A DNA stretch of 64,000 nucleotides from Acidobacteriota bacterium (GCA_025463135.1 JAOAPY010000032.1:62001-126000), one strand, 5' to 3'; counted from the first letter of the stretch, positions 38,423 to 46,133 are shown. Notes: generated by a model not told the origin, from the sequence alone. Program-made: numbers and translations.

Positions 38423-40483
38423 CTAACCTGGCCGGTCGACAAGGCACGGAATCGAAAAGGAAAACGTTACGCCTGGACCATCATTTGGAGTGGCCCACAT
38501 GCGACCGCGGTGACTCTCAATGATCGAGCGGCTTACAGAGAGGCCGATTCCCATACCGACATCCTTGGTTGTATAGAATGACTGAAAGAGCCGGTCCATT
38601 GCGTGTGGTTCGAAACCCGTCCCAGCGTCGTGCACACTCACACGAACATAGTTACCTTCTTCCACTTCAGTCTTGAACAACAGTTCGCGCGGGCGATCAC
38701 CGACAGTGCTCATTGCATCTGAGCCGTTTCGTAGCAGATTGATAATCACCTGCTGTAGCTGCACCCGGTCACCTCTCACCAGCGGTAATTCCTCAGCAAG
38801 TTCGGTCCGCAGAATAACGCGGTTTCGCTCCAGTTCGCTGCGCGACAACGCCATCACTTCGCGAGTCGCTTCATTGAGGTCCACCAACTCGGTGACCGCC
38901 TCCTTCTTACTAAAGAGGGCCCGCAGCCGTGTGATTACGTCAGCCGCTCGGCGGCCGTCGCGAATCGTGCGTTTTGCCGTTTCCCGCGCGCCGTCAACGT
39001 TGGGCGGATCGCCGTCCAACATTCTCACACAGGTACTCGCATTGGTGATGATGCCCGACAAGGGTTGATTGACTTCATGCGCGATCGAAGCCGTCAAAGC
39101 TCCCAGACTCATGACCCTGGCCACGCGCGCGAGTTCGGATCGTGCCTTGCTGAGCGCCTCTTCCGAGAGGTGACGCTGAGTCACGTCCTGCACTGCACCG
39201 ATGTACTCAGGGCCGCCGTGCTCCTCGCGAGTACGATGAGCGATCAAGTGCAGGTACTTAACCGAGCCGTCAGGCATAAGGATACGGTGCTCGTATTCGA
39301 AATCGCTCACGCCCCGCTCGGCTCGCTCGACCATGTCATGAATCATCGGCATGTCGTCGGGATGAACTCGACTGGCAATGAGCTCGAGCGTCATGGTTAT
39401 GCCCGGATCGAATTCGAAGATGCGATACATCGGCTCTGACCAGGTGATCTGGTTGGTAGCAATGACCCACAAAAAGTTGCCCATTCGGCCGAGGTATTGA
39501 CCCTCAGCAAGAAACGCCTCGCTGCGTCGCAGTTCCTCCTCACTTAACGCTCGCTCGATGGCGATGCTGGCAATGTGTGTGACCTGACTGATGAGATCCT
39601 GCTGAAGCTGAGTCGGGCTTGAGGGATGGTTCTGAAAGATGGCGAACGTTCCCAACACCTCGCCGTTGCGCGAAAAGATCGGCGTCGACCAATGAGAGCG
39701 AAGACCGTGCGCCAGCAGGAGGGGTCTTATCGTGGCCGATTGAAACCGCGGATCTGCTTCGATGTCGGTAGCGATTACCTGCGACTTAGTGAGCGCTGCT
39801 GCGCCGCATGGACCCGCGTCGGGGGTCACCGTCAATCCTTCAACCGGATCGTTGAAGCTCGCCGGCAGGCTGGGCGCCGCGCCCAGGCGGAATGTAGTTG
39901 TCCGCCAGTCGATCAAGTAAATGCCGCACGTGCAGTCGGCGGCCGTGTTTTCAACGAACTTGCATAATTCAGTCAGGACCTCAGTCAGATCTGCGCCCGA
40001 CGCCACCATCTCGAGCAGTCGCTTTTCACCTGCAAGTTGGGCCTCCGCTCGCTTACGGTCGTCAATGTCAGTAAGCAGTACGCACCACCGAAGAATGCGG
40101 CCGTCGATATCCTTCAAGGGAAAGCCCCGCGCGTGAAACCAACGATAGACTCCATCATAGCGACGATGCCGCGCCTCTACTTCGTACGTCTGACCGGTCT
40201 TAAGTGCATGCGTCAGCACTTCAATTACGTGCGGCAGGTCTTCGGGATGGACTGGATCTGAAGAGGCCCAACCCTTCAGCTCACCGAGGGTCTTACCAAA
40301 GTATTCCAGGCATGGTTGGTTTAATGTTTCGACCTCGCCGTTGGGAGCTATGACCGCGACTTGCGCGGGTATGCTGTCGACGATTAATTGAAAGTTGAGT
40401 TCGCGAGCCTGGAGGGCTGTCTCAGCTTGCTCTAGTCGCTGGACGAGATCGTCGCCGGCAGTCGTTTTTCGCCCCGGATTCAT
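38423..40483 (-). CDS. soluble PAS-GAF-PAS sensor histidine kinase
   Basis: 686 residues from ATG 40483; an upstream TTG at 40522 is less likely. No transmembrane segment, so a cytoplasmic sensor. A PAS domain with PAC (about 25-145), a GAF domain (about 160-310, with VIATDIEADPRFQ and STPIFSRNGEVLGTFAIF) and a second PAS (about 330-440) are followed by HisKA with the phospho-acceptor in SIAHEVNQPLSGI and a HATPase domain (NLLRNGSDAM, VHDAGTGFEPH, GMGIGLSVSRSI). This kinase type works with FixJ/TodT-like regulators, and no regulator adjoins it. The FixJ pair at 20.1-21.3 kb is the natural candidate. Element C lies just upstream of its start. Confidence 0.9.
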   Translation of the reverse strand: MNPGRKTTAGDDLVQRLEQAETALQARELNFQLIVDSIPAQVAVIAPNGEVETLNQPCLEYFGKTLGELKGWASSDPVHPEDLPHVIEVLTHALKTGQTYEVEARHRRYDGVYRWFHARGFPLKDIDGRILRWCVLLTDIDDRKRAEAQLAGEKRLLEMVASGADLTEVLTELCKFVENTAADCTCGIYLIDWRTTTFRLGAAPSLPASFNDPVEGLTVTPDAGPCGAAALTKSQVIATDIEADPRFQSATIRPLLLAHGLRSHWSTPIFSRNGEVLGTFAIFQNHPSSPTQLQQDLISQVTHIASIAIERALSEEELRRSEAFLAEGQYLGRMGNFLWVIATNQITWSEPMYRIFEFDPGITMTLELIASRVHPDDMPMIHDMVERAERGVSDFEYEHRILMPDGSVKYLHLIAHRTREEHGGPEYIGAVQDVTQRHLSEEALSKARSELARVARVMSLGALTASIAHEVNQPLSGIITNASTCVRMLDGDPPNVDGARETAKRTIRDGRRAADVITRLRALFSKKEAVTELVDLNEATREVMALSRSELERNRVILRTELAEELPLVRGDRVQLQQVIINLLRNGSDAMSTVGDRPRELLFKTEVEEGNYVRVSVHDAGTGFEPHAMDRLFQSFYTTKDVGMGIGLSVSRSIIESHRGRMWATPNDGPGVTFSFSIPCLVDRPG

Positions 40484-40529
40484 GGCAAGAAGATGCACCT
40501 GGGCCGCCCAAAAGCCAAGCAAATTTGGG

Positions 40530-40597
40530 TACCACTAAGGTGTCGATCAATACCTTCGTCTAATAGATTAATTGCTTCGCCTGTAGTGTACTCCATC
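40530..40597 (+). promoter_or_regulatory. palindromic control element, copy C (divergent)
   Basis: AAGGTGTCGATCAATACCTT (40537-40556) is an 8-of-10-pair palindrome matching the core of copies A and B. It is followed by TAATAGATT and CGCCTGTAGTGTACTCC, which align with the downstream part of copy A (ATAGATT; CACCTGTGTTGTACTCC). It sits about 55 bp upstream of the kinase ATG on the minus strand and abuts a truncated amidohydrolase on the plus strand. Confidence 0.5.
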
Positions 40598-40602
40598 GCA
40601 TT

Positions 40603-41382
40603 GCTTTCGAAAATCTCACTGGCCACCTCTGTTCAATCGGTTATCGTGAAGCCGCGGAGATCGGCATAGATAATCTCGAACATGGCCTGCTGGCAGATTC
40701 TGAATTTGTCTCTGTCAAACAGCCGGACCAATGCCCCGGTCCCATAGTCGACGCGAGCCTGCGCCGGTTGGATATCAACAGCGACGCTGCCAAAGAGACC
40801 ATTCGTACACTGGTTTCGAAGAACGTTGCCTTGACGTCAACGTTGCCGGTTTTTGAAGCTGGTGCTCCGCTGGCCCAAACCGGGATAGGATCAGAGAGCG
40901 CGGTGATGAATCCACGTGTCCTGAACGTGATGAATGCCGATGCGCGCCTGCGTTACCTCACGGAGCGTTCCTTCATCGCGCCGAATTCACCGGCGGCATT
41001 GCTCGTTCGAAAATCGATGGACTTCGAGCGCGCCTTTGTAGCCGCAGGTGGTTTACTGATTGCGGGCTCGGACCCGACGGGCAATGGCGGCATCGTCGCC
41101 GGCTTTGGTGACTTGCGGGAAGTGGAGTTGCTCGTGGAGGCAGGCTTCACTCCGCTCGAAGCGATTAAGATTGCGAGTCTTAATGGGGCAAAGTTTCTGG
41201 GAGAAAACTCGCGAATTGGTTCGATTGCGATTGCCAAACAAGCTGACTTGATGGTGGTGAAAGGAAATCCGGCTGCGAATATTAACGACCTCGAAAAAGT
41301 TGAGATCGTCTTCAAAGATGGCGTCGGCTACGACACGGAGAAGTTGATTCAATCGGTACAGGGCCTGGTGGGAATTCGGTGA
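40603..41382 (+). pseudogene. 5'-truncated imidazolonepropionase-like amidohydrolase
   Basis: The open frame reads from about 40603 with TGHLCSIGYREAAEIGIDNLEHGLL and continues to FVAAGGLLIAGSDPTGNGG, REVELLVEAGFTPLEAIKIASLNGAKFLG and a typical C-terminus (GSIAIAKQADLMVVKGNPA). This is the C-terminal part of an amidohydrolase with metal-site residues GHLC (His), NLEHG (His) and AGSD (Asp). The N-terminal part with the HxH motif and any start codon is missing; an in-frame stop lies at 40564. The break coincides with the end of palindromic element C. Possibly an internal TTG makes a 204-residue product, but it would lack the active site. Confidence 0.75.
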
Positions 41383-41770
41383 AGACGCCATCAAACAAAT
41401 CAGAGTTCTTGCCAATTCAAGATTCAGGCGAAATGTCGTCCTCGTGGTTCAAGCTAATCGTACGCAACGTTGATAGAAACGCCTCGAACTATGATGGTTT
41501 GATGAGGCAGAGTTTCAGGCAACGTCCGAAAGTTTTCACAGTTCCGACTGAGTGGAGGTCACACCCAACGCTTTCCGCGATCGATGGATACCAGGCGAGG
41601 TAGAGGACAAGCGCTACGCTCACTTCAGCCGCGCGGAGAATCTCCAACTCCTTTGTTCGTACTAGTGATATTCCAACGAGAGAATTCAAGTTGAACGCCA
41701 TGAATGATGATGGGCTCCTTCCGATTACGTGTCGGCTCGATTTTGCTTATTGATTAAGCAAAATGAGGTG
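41383..41770. other. intergenic, no gene seen
   Basis: About 390 bp between the amidohydrolase fragment and the tRNA-derived repeat. Short frames only; no domain, promoter or repeat that I can support. Confidence 0.45.
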
Positions 41771-41794
41771 CGCAACGGAGTTAACCCCGTTGCG
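41771..41794 (-). terminator. hairpin left of displaced tRNA end
   Basis: CGCAACGGAGTTAACCCCGTTGCG forms a near-perfect hairpin; on the minus strand it is followed by CACCTCATTTTGC. It lies 47 bp beyond the displaced 3' end of the tRNA-Leu copy, where the tRNA's original terminator would be expected if the island was inserted between them. Confidence 0.45.
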
Positions 41795-41840
41795 TTGGTC
41801 CATCGTCAAAAAGTGATGGGCTGTAAGTTATTGAAATGAT

Positions 41841-41898
41841 TGGTGCCGAGGGCGGGAGTCGAACCCGCACGCCCGTTAAGGACAACGGATTTTAAGTC
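41841..41898 (-). repeat. displaced 3' fragment of tRNA-Leu (att site)
   Basis: These 58 bases are identical to 44558-44615, running from the encoded CCA through the T-arm and variable loop to the anticodon loop. Identity ends exactly at the CCA on one side and just past the anticodon on the other. This extent is normal for attachment sites of tyrosine integrases that target the 3' half of tRNA genes. The fragment lacks the 5' half and cannot be a functional tRNA. Confidence 0.9.
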
Positions 41899-41947
41899 TC
41901 AAATAGCTTCTTTCCGCTCGTATGCCTAAGTTCTGATCCGTGCATGT

Positions 41948-41975
41948 TTGTTAGCGTTCTCGCGTAGTCTATAAT
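41948..41975 (+). promoter_or_regulatory. promoter of the toxin-antitoxin genes
   Basis: TTGTTA (41948), a 16-bp spacer and a consensus TATAAT (41970-41975). Transcription would begin near 41982, about 95 bp before the DUF433 start. Confidence 0.5.
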
Positions 41976-42075
41976 GCCTGCGTGCCGGTGAGTATAGCTT
42001 GATTTGGTTGGGTTGGCACACAAAAATTCCGCTGCTTGGCGAGAGCGGATCTGCGTTTCAATCGAGAACAAAATC

Positions 42076-42291
42076 ATGAACGGCGAGAAGTGGATCGTTT
42101 CAGACAAAGATCATCTCGGTGGTAAACCTCGCGTCCAGGGAACGCGCATCTCAGTGGCCTTTGTGCTTGAATGCCTGGCCAGTGGAATGAGCGTAGCGGA
42201 GATCGTCGATGCCTATCCGACCTTGACCGAGAACGCCGTGCAGGGCGCGCTGGTTGAACTGGCGCACGAGAAGGAAGCGGCAGCGGCGTGA
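42076..42291 (+). CDS. DUF433 antitoxin-like protein
   Basis: 71 residues from ATG 42076. The DUF433 core is complete: WIVSDKDHLGGKPRVQGTRISVAFVLECLASGMSVAEIVDAYPTLTENAVQGALVELA, a small helix-turn-helix-like fold. Members are usually antitoxins paired with a DUF5615 PIN-like toxin; that partner is absent here and the next two genes form a different PIN module. It may be an orphan or may regulate the downstream pair, whose first gene starts 25 bp later. Confidence 0.85.
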   Translation: MNGEKWIVSDKDHLGGKPRVQGTRISVAFVLECLASGMSVAEIVDAYPTLTENAVQGALVELAHEKEAAAA

Positions 42292-42316
42292 GGGATTCTG
42301 CGATAGGAGCAAGTCA

Positions 42317-42583
42317 ATGAGTACCGTTGAAAAAGTTCTGGAAGAAGTAAAGACGCTCACCCCGGGCGAGCAGCGCCAGGTTCATCATTTGCTAAATTCT
42401 CTCCTTGAGAATCAGGCTCATCCTCAAGCGACCGAAGGTGAGTTCCATCAGATGTTATTGAAGAAGGGAATCATCTGCAACATTCCAAATCCTGCGGACG
42501 ACGCGGATGAGGATGACGAATTCGAGCCTGTTGATGTGCAAGGCCGACCGCTCTCTGAAACCGTGATCGAGGAGCGGAGGTAG
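42317..42583 (+). CDS. putative antitoxin of the PIN module
   Basis: 88 residues from ATG 42317 (AGGAG upstream). The N-terminal helical segment (MSTVEKVLEEVKTLTPGEQRQVHHLLNSLLE) resembles the start of many small antitoxin-like proteins; the rest is acidic (NPADDADEDDEFEP) and probably disordered, which suits wrapping around a toxin. Its stop overlaps the start of the PIN gene by one base (TAGTG), the coupling expected of a toxin-antitoxin pair. No DNA-binding motif is obvious. Confidence 0.75.
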   Translation: MSTVEKVLEEVKTLTPGEQRQVHHLLNSLLENQAHPQATEGEFHQMLLKKGIICNIPNPADDADEDDEFEPVDVQGRPLSETVIEERR

Positions 42584-43047
42584 TGGCCGACTTTTTCTTC
42601 GACACCAGCGCACTCGTCAAACGCTTCTCACGAGAAAACGGTACGGCGTGGGTTATCGATCTCGTTAGGCCTGCATCCGGGCATATCATTTACCTGGCAA
42701 ACATCACGAGCGTCGAAGTCGTTTCAGCTGTCACGCGTAGGATGCGGGGCGGTCATCTGACGGTGGCCGCAGCCAAGAAAGCGTTGACCAGATTTCATCG
42801 CAGCTTCCTCCGGCGTTATGTAATCGTGGAAATCAATCCGCCTCTTATTTCACGCGCTACGACTCTGGCAGAGACCTACGCTCTGCGTGGTTACGACGCG
42901 GTGCAGCTGGCAGCGGCTTTCACAATCCACCATGAGCGAGTTACCGCTGGTCTGCCCACCCTGACGCTGATTTCAGCCGACAATGATCTCAACGCTGCGG
43001 CCACGGCTGAGGGCCTCGCTGTGGATAACCCCAACAACCATCCTTAG
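42583..43047 (+). CDS. VapC-like PIN-domain ribonuclease toxin
   Basis: 154 residues, GTG start overlapping the antitoxin stop, GGAGG upstream. The PIN-domain acidic residues are all present: Asp7 (FFFDTSALVKRF), Glu45 (ITSVEVVSA), Asp105 (RGYDAVQLAAA) and Asp133/Asp135 (SADND). Such proteins cleave RNA, often tRNA or rRNA, when not held by the antitoxin. The catalytic site is intact, so the module may still be active and may explain the retention of the island. Confidence 0.9.
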   Translation: MADFFFDTSALVKRFSRENGTAWVIDLVRPASGHIIYLANITSVEVVSAVTRRMRGGHLTVAAAKKALTRFHRSFLRRYVIVEINPPLISRATTLAETYALRGYDAVQLAAAFTIHHERVTAGLPTLTLISADNDLNAAATAEGLAVDNPNNHP

Positions 43048-43126
43048 ACCAAGGGTGCAGATGACAGTATTCGCAAGCGTTCTGAGCGCGCTCGCGAATC
43101 TGAGCGCTGATCCGTGAGTTGATTAT

Positions 43127-43342
43127 CTATGACTGAGAGTTCGCGATCTGCTGCGCTTGTCGTTTGAGAATGGCGGCGAACTTGTTCGCCCGCACATAAT
43201 CCGCGTATTCAGCCCGCTCGTCTTCCGCCAGTTCGCTTTCCGTTGATTTTCGGGCGAGTTCTTCTATCCGAGCTTGTAGTTCAGGATCAGCGCGAAAGCC
43301 GATCACTGCGTCAGCTTTTTCCGGTAAGACAATCTCCAGCAT
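43127..43342 (-). CDS. small antitoxin-like protein, orphan
   Basis: About 71 residues from ATG 43342 (a GTG at 43351 is possible), no clear ribosome binding site. Helical and charged: LPEKADAVIGFRADPELQARIEELARKSTESELAEDERAEYADYVRANKFAAILKRQAQQIA. Proteins of this shape commonly precede an HNH endonuclease or toxin gene. Here the downstream side on this strand runs straight into the 3' end of the PIN gene, so a partner is missing. No name assigned. Confidence 0.55.
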   Translation of the reverse strand: MLEIVLPEKADAVIGFRADPELQARIEELARKSTESELAEDERAEYADYVRANKFAAILKRQAQQIANSQS

Positions 43343-44068
43343 CGATCGCACGCCGCGATCAAATGCCAGACTCTCTGATTTCGTTGCCGTGCGCCGAACT
43401 TACCACACCGATCCGACGCTTGGCAGTGCTGCGCGATCGGCCCGTATGGAAGCGCGCATCGCAGAGCCATCTGGGGCGGCTCACTGCTCGCCGGTCACTA
43501 CTCACTGTTGTGTAGACGAACGGCGGCGAAACGAGCTTCGAAGAGGATTCTGAGAGTGCTCATTTACTTTGCGTCGTCATGAGCAGAGCCGGCTGAGAGT
43601 CCAGCAATAACAGTACCGCCAGCGGTCGACCGTTTCGCGCCAACGGCACTCTGCCATGTGCGCATCACGAACTACCGCACAACTTTACGCTGCGCTCCAA
43701 GTCCTCCATTTCGTTACGGCACTTCGTGTGTGCGGTCGAGCGCCCAGTCGCGGGGAACGTCACTTAGCGGGGAAACATTCTTTTTCTAAGCGCACGAACA
43801 AAATACGAGGCACTTCATCTCTTCAGGCTCGCAATCCAATGGATTCTCTAGCGCCGCACTCATCCGTTACTCAAACTTGAATCAAGCCAAAGTAGGTGCT
43901 GCGCATCTGAGATGTTTTTGACACGTCACCCCCTGAATTTGGGGCTGTGGCGTTTACGTTCGTAAACGTGGCACGCGTTTTGTTAACGCATGCCGTCAGA
44001 GGGACTTAGCGTGGTCGCGTTAACTTTGTTAACAAGCCCGTTAACTCTGTAGACGCGCCGTTAACATT
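43343..44068. other. island region without genes; GTTAAC palindrome cluster
   Basis: No credible gene. From 43946 to 44066 short palindromes follow closely: TTTACGTTCGTAAA, several GTTAAC hexamers and GTTAACTTTGTTAAC. These could be regulator-binding sites, pieces of a lost origin or transfer region, or repeats. The left part is a mixture of short frames in all phases, as in decayed sequence. Confidence 0.45.
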
Positions 44069-44452
44069 GTGAACGACGTAGAAGATGGTTCGCTCGGCGA
44101 ATTGGATCTCACGCGGGAGTTGCAGTCGTTGAATACGCGGCTTTGGGAGTACGTTTACGCTCCTGCCATTCAGGGTGGCCACAATGACCATGACGTTGTT
44201 GGTCGGGTCGCATCAAAGCTGTTCCCCTCAACGATGTATTACTCCACATATACTAGAGACAATTACGATCCGTTCGGACAGCACTCAATTGTTCCAACGC
44301 CGGTAGAGATTGACCTCAAGAACGACGCCCTAGCTTGTTATAAGTCGCAATTGAAGATTGAAGGAGTGCGGCTTAATCATTTCGAAATGGTTCGAGGAAA
44401 GTCAGAATATCTGAATGATACTCCGCACTCGTGGCAAGCGTCAGGCACTTAG
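44069..44452 (+). pseudogene. C-terminal fragment of a PIG-L family deacetylase
   Basis: 127 codons with GTG at 44069 and an in-frame stop just upstream at 44042. YAPAIQGGHNDHDVVGRVA carries the HxDH metal motif of PIG-L/LmbE deacetylases, and ALACYKSQL and HFEMVRGKSEYL are the usual C-terminal signature. The N-terminal half with the AHPDDE zinc motif is absent, so the product would be inactive. Such enzymes deacetylate N-acetylglucosaminyl compounds. Confidence 0.65.
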
Positions 44453-44476
44453 AAAAAAGAGCCTTGCTTCAAGGCT
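44453..44476 (-). terminator. second intrinsic terminator downstream of tRNA-Leu
   Basis: On the minus strand the perfect hairpin AGCCTTGAAGCAAGGCT is followed directly by CTTTTTTC. It lies about 80 bp past the tRNA 3' end and also marks the end of the convergent PIG-L fragment. Confidence 0.6.
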
Positions 44477-44494
44477 GGCACACTATAGGCACAC

Positions 44495-44539
44495 AAAATT
44501 AAAAGACGGGCGGTCAGTCGCATGAGACTGTCTGCCCGT
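44495..44539 (-). terminator. intrinsic terminator of tRNA-Leu
   Basis: On the minus strand a 14-bp stem (ACGGGCAGACAGTC with a two-mismatch partner GACTGACCGCCCGT) is followed by CTTTTAATTTT, 19 bp beyond the tRNA 3' end. Lying on the island side, it would have arrived with the island's copy of the tRNA 3' end. Confidence 0.65.
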
Positions 44540-44557
44540 AAGTATTTGATTCGGAAG

Positions 44558-44644
44558 TGGTGCCGAGGGCGGGAGTCGAACCCGCACGCCCGTTAAGGAC
44601 AACGGATTTTAAGTCCGTAGCGTCTGCCATTCCGCCACCCCGGC
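44558..44644 (-). tRNA. tRNA-Leu (anticodon UAA)
   Basis: 87 nt including encoded CCA. The acceptor strands GCCGGGG and CCTCGGC pair (one G-U), discriminator A. The anticodon stem-loop reads GGACTTAAAATCC with anticodon TAA. The long variable arm TGTCCTTAACGGGC and the T-arm GCGGGTTCGACTCCCGC are class II features typical of leucine. It is the insertion target of the adjoining island. Confidence 0.95.
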
Positions 44645-44669
44645 ACCAGCTGGGAAAGATAACATAAAG

Positions 44670-44790
44670 CGGCAGGCGGAAGGCAGTAGGCGGAAGTCAG
44701 GCGGAAGGCAGGCGGAAGGTAGGCGGAAGGTAGGCGGAAGGCAGGCGGAAGGCAGGCGGAAGGTAGGCGGAAGGCAGGCGAAGGCAGAAG
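44670..44790. repeat. 11-bp tandem repeat (minisatellite)
   Basis: About ten copies of AGGCGGAAGGC or AGGCGGAAGGT in tandem, with small changes at the edges. It begins 26 bp upstream of the tRNA-Leu 5' end, so the tRNA's -35 region lies inside or against it. Not a CRISPR: units are too short and have no spacers. Confidence 0.85.
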
Positions 44791-44940
44791 GAAGGGAGAA
44801 GGGAGTAAGCGGATTAAGAGCCGGTAGTTTGAATAAACGCGCGAATCTGCCGCGATATGATTCGGCCAACCTTCTAGCGGTCACTTCCAGATGATAGAAT
44901 ACCCACGTCTTCTCAGTCGTCCGTTTTGCATCAGACCGCT

Positions 44941-45438
44941 ATGACCGAAGAGCAGGAAGTTTTTCTTAAGCACATCCAGAAGCAGGGGCTGAAGCGAACC
45001 GCACAGCGCGATTTGATTCTGGATGTATTTCTGCGTACGGAGGAACACCTCTCAAGCGAAGACCTCTATCGCCTGGTCCAGAAAGAGGATCCATCGATTG
45101 GCCATACGACCGTTTACCGCACCCTCAAATTGTTGACTGATGCCGGGCTGGCGCGCGAGGTCCGTTTCGGCGACGGGCGCGCGCACTACGAACATAACTA
45201 CAAGCACCAGCACCACGACCACATGATTTGTTCCGAATGCGGCAAGGTGCTTGAGTTCTTTTCCGCCGAACTGGAAGCGATTCAGGATGCTATGGCGGCC
45301 CGGCACCGATTCGAGATTACGCAGCACCTGCTGCGCATCATTGGTATCTGCGCGGAATGTCGTCGCGCAAGAAAAGAGAAAAGCAAACTAGAGCCGCCCG
45401 TCAAACTCACCGTGGCGAGTGGCCGGATGAAAGGCTGA
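44941..45438 (+). CDS. Fur-family transcriptional regulator
   Basis: 165 residues from ATG 44941. Winged helix (about 10-85: [31 protein letters not shown]...[21 protein letters not shown]) followed by the metal-binding dimerisation domain with [21 protein letters not shown] and CAECRR, the two CxxC pairs of the structural zinc site. The His-rich HQHHDHMIC segment is the usual sensory region of Fur, Zur and PerR; which metal it senses cannot be decided. No obvious ribosome binding site. Stands alone between the tRNA repeat region and the ferredoxin gene. Confidence 0.92.
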   Translation: MTEEQEVFLKHIQKQGLKRTAQRDLILDVFLRTEEHLSSEDLYRLVQKEDPSIGHTTVYRTLKLLTDAGLAREVRFGDGRAHYEHNYKHQHHDHMICSECGKVLEFFSAELEAIQDAMAARHRFEITQHLLRIIGICAECRRARKEKSKLEPPVKLTVASGRMKG

Positions 45439-45548
45439 AGGATGAAGCCACTCCGCCCATCACGGTTTGATTTGTAATTGCTCCCTGCAAAAGTTCGCTT
45501 ATAAGGATCACCTCAATTAATTCTCGAGAGTAAGATGACTATCGTGAC

Positions 45549-45565
45549 GCAAACTAACAGTTTGC
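45549..45565 (+). terminator. possible terminator hairpin
   Basis: GCAAACTAACAGTTTGC is a 7-bp perfect stem with a 3-base loop, followed by TTTACGGGGGTTTTT. The U-run is interrupted, so this is a weak call for the end of the Fur-family transcript. Confidence 0.35.
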
Positions 45566-45623
45566 TTTACGGGGGTTTTTGCGTTTTGACTTGGTTAGGG
45601 TGTACTTTGCACGTTATTAAGAA

Positions 45624-46133
45624 ATGAGTGTTGAAGTCACATTTGAACAGGATGGCGGCGACGGGTTGGTTGCTGCCGGAACGTCTGTGTGGGAAGCCGC
45701 AAAACGCCTGGGAGTAAAGCTGCGCGCTGACTGCAGAGGGCGAGGTGAATGCGAGACTTGCGCGGTAAAGATTATCAATGGCTCGGAAATACTTTCGCCA
45801 CCCAAAGAATGCGAATACAAAATACTGGGCGGCGATCGTGTCGCCGCGGGGGAACGTCTTGCTTGCCAGACAACTCTCGTCAAGCCGGGCTCGGTAATTG
45901 CGCGCGCAGTCTCCTTGAAAGTAAGCGACTCACAAAAACAGCCTGGCGCTGAGTTACCGCTGAAGCAGCAGTTGGGCGCCTTCATCGAAACTGAAGCGGT
46001 TAAGATTTCGGAAGCAGTGAATTACCTGAGAGGGAAATCGAATGCGCTGGTAGAGAAGTTTCTGAATCTCCAGCCCAAATCTACCGACGCGTCATCGCAA
46101 TCCGACAGCGGAAACCCACCGCCCGGTGATTGA
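45624..46133 (+). CDS. 2Fe-2S ferredoxin-domain protein
   Basis: 169 residues. The first 95 form a ferredoxin fold with ligand cysteines in ADCRGRGECETC and, further on, LACQTTL, the pattern of adrenodoxin/plant-type ferredoxins. The C-terminal 75 residues are helical then Ser/Pro-rich (QLGAFIETEAVKISEAVNYL) and unlike standard ferredoxins, perhaps a docking segment. No signal peptide. It probably transfers electrons to an unidentified partner; no reductase adjoins it. Confidence 0.87.
   Translation: MSVEVTFEQDGGDGLVAAGTSVWEAAKRLGVKLRADCRGRGECETCAVKIINGSEILSPPKECEYKILGGDRVAAGERLACQTTLVKPGSVIARAVSLKVSDSQKQPGAELPLKQQLGAFIETEAVKISEAVNYLRGKSNALVEKFLNLQPKSTDASSQSDSGNPPPGD

Larger units (their letters stand above)
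41841..44615. mobile_element. integrase-less island in tRNA-Leu(UAA)
   Basis: A stretch of about 2.7 kb lies between the intact tRNA-Leu gene and a 58-bp direct repeat of its 3' end, in the geometry left by site-specific integration downstream of a tRNA. It contains toxin-antitoxin-type genes, an orphan small protein, a PIG-L fragment and about 700 bp without genes. No integrase or excisionase is left, so it is a stable remnant, or a passively mobilised element. Confidence 0.75.

Noticed and set aside
44670-44790. CRISPR array
   Set aside because: 11-bp head-to-tail units with no spacers.
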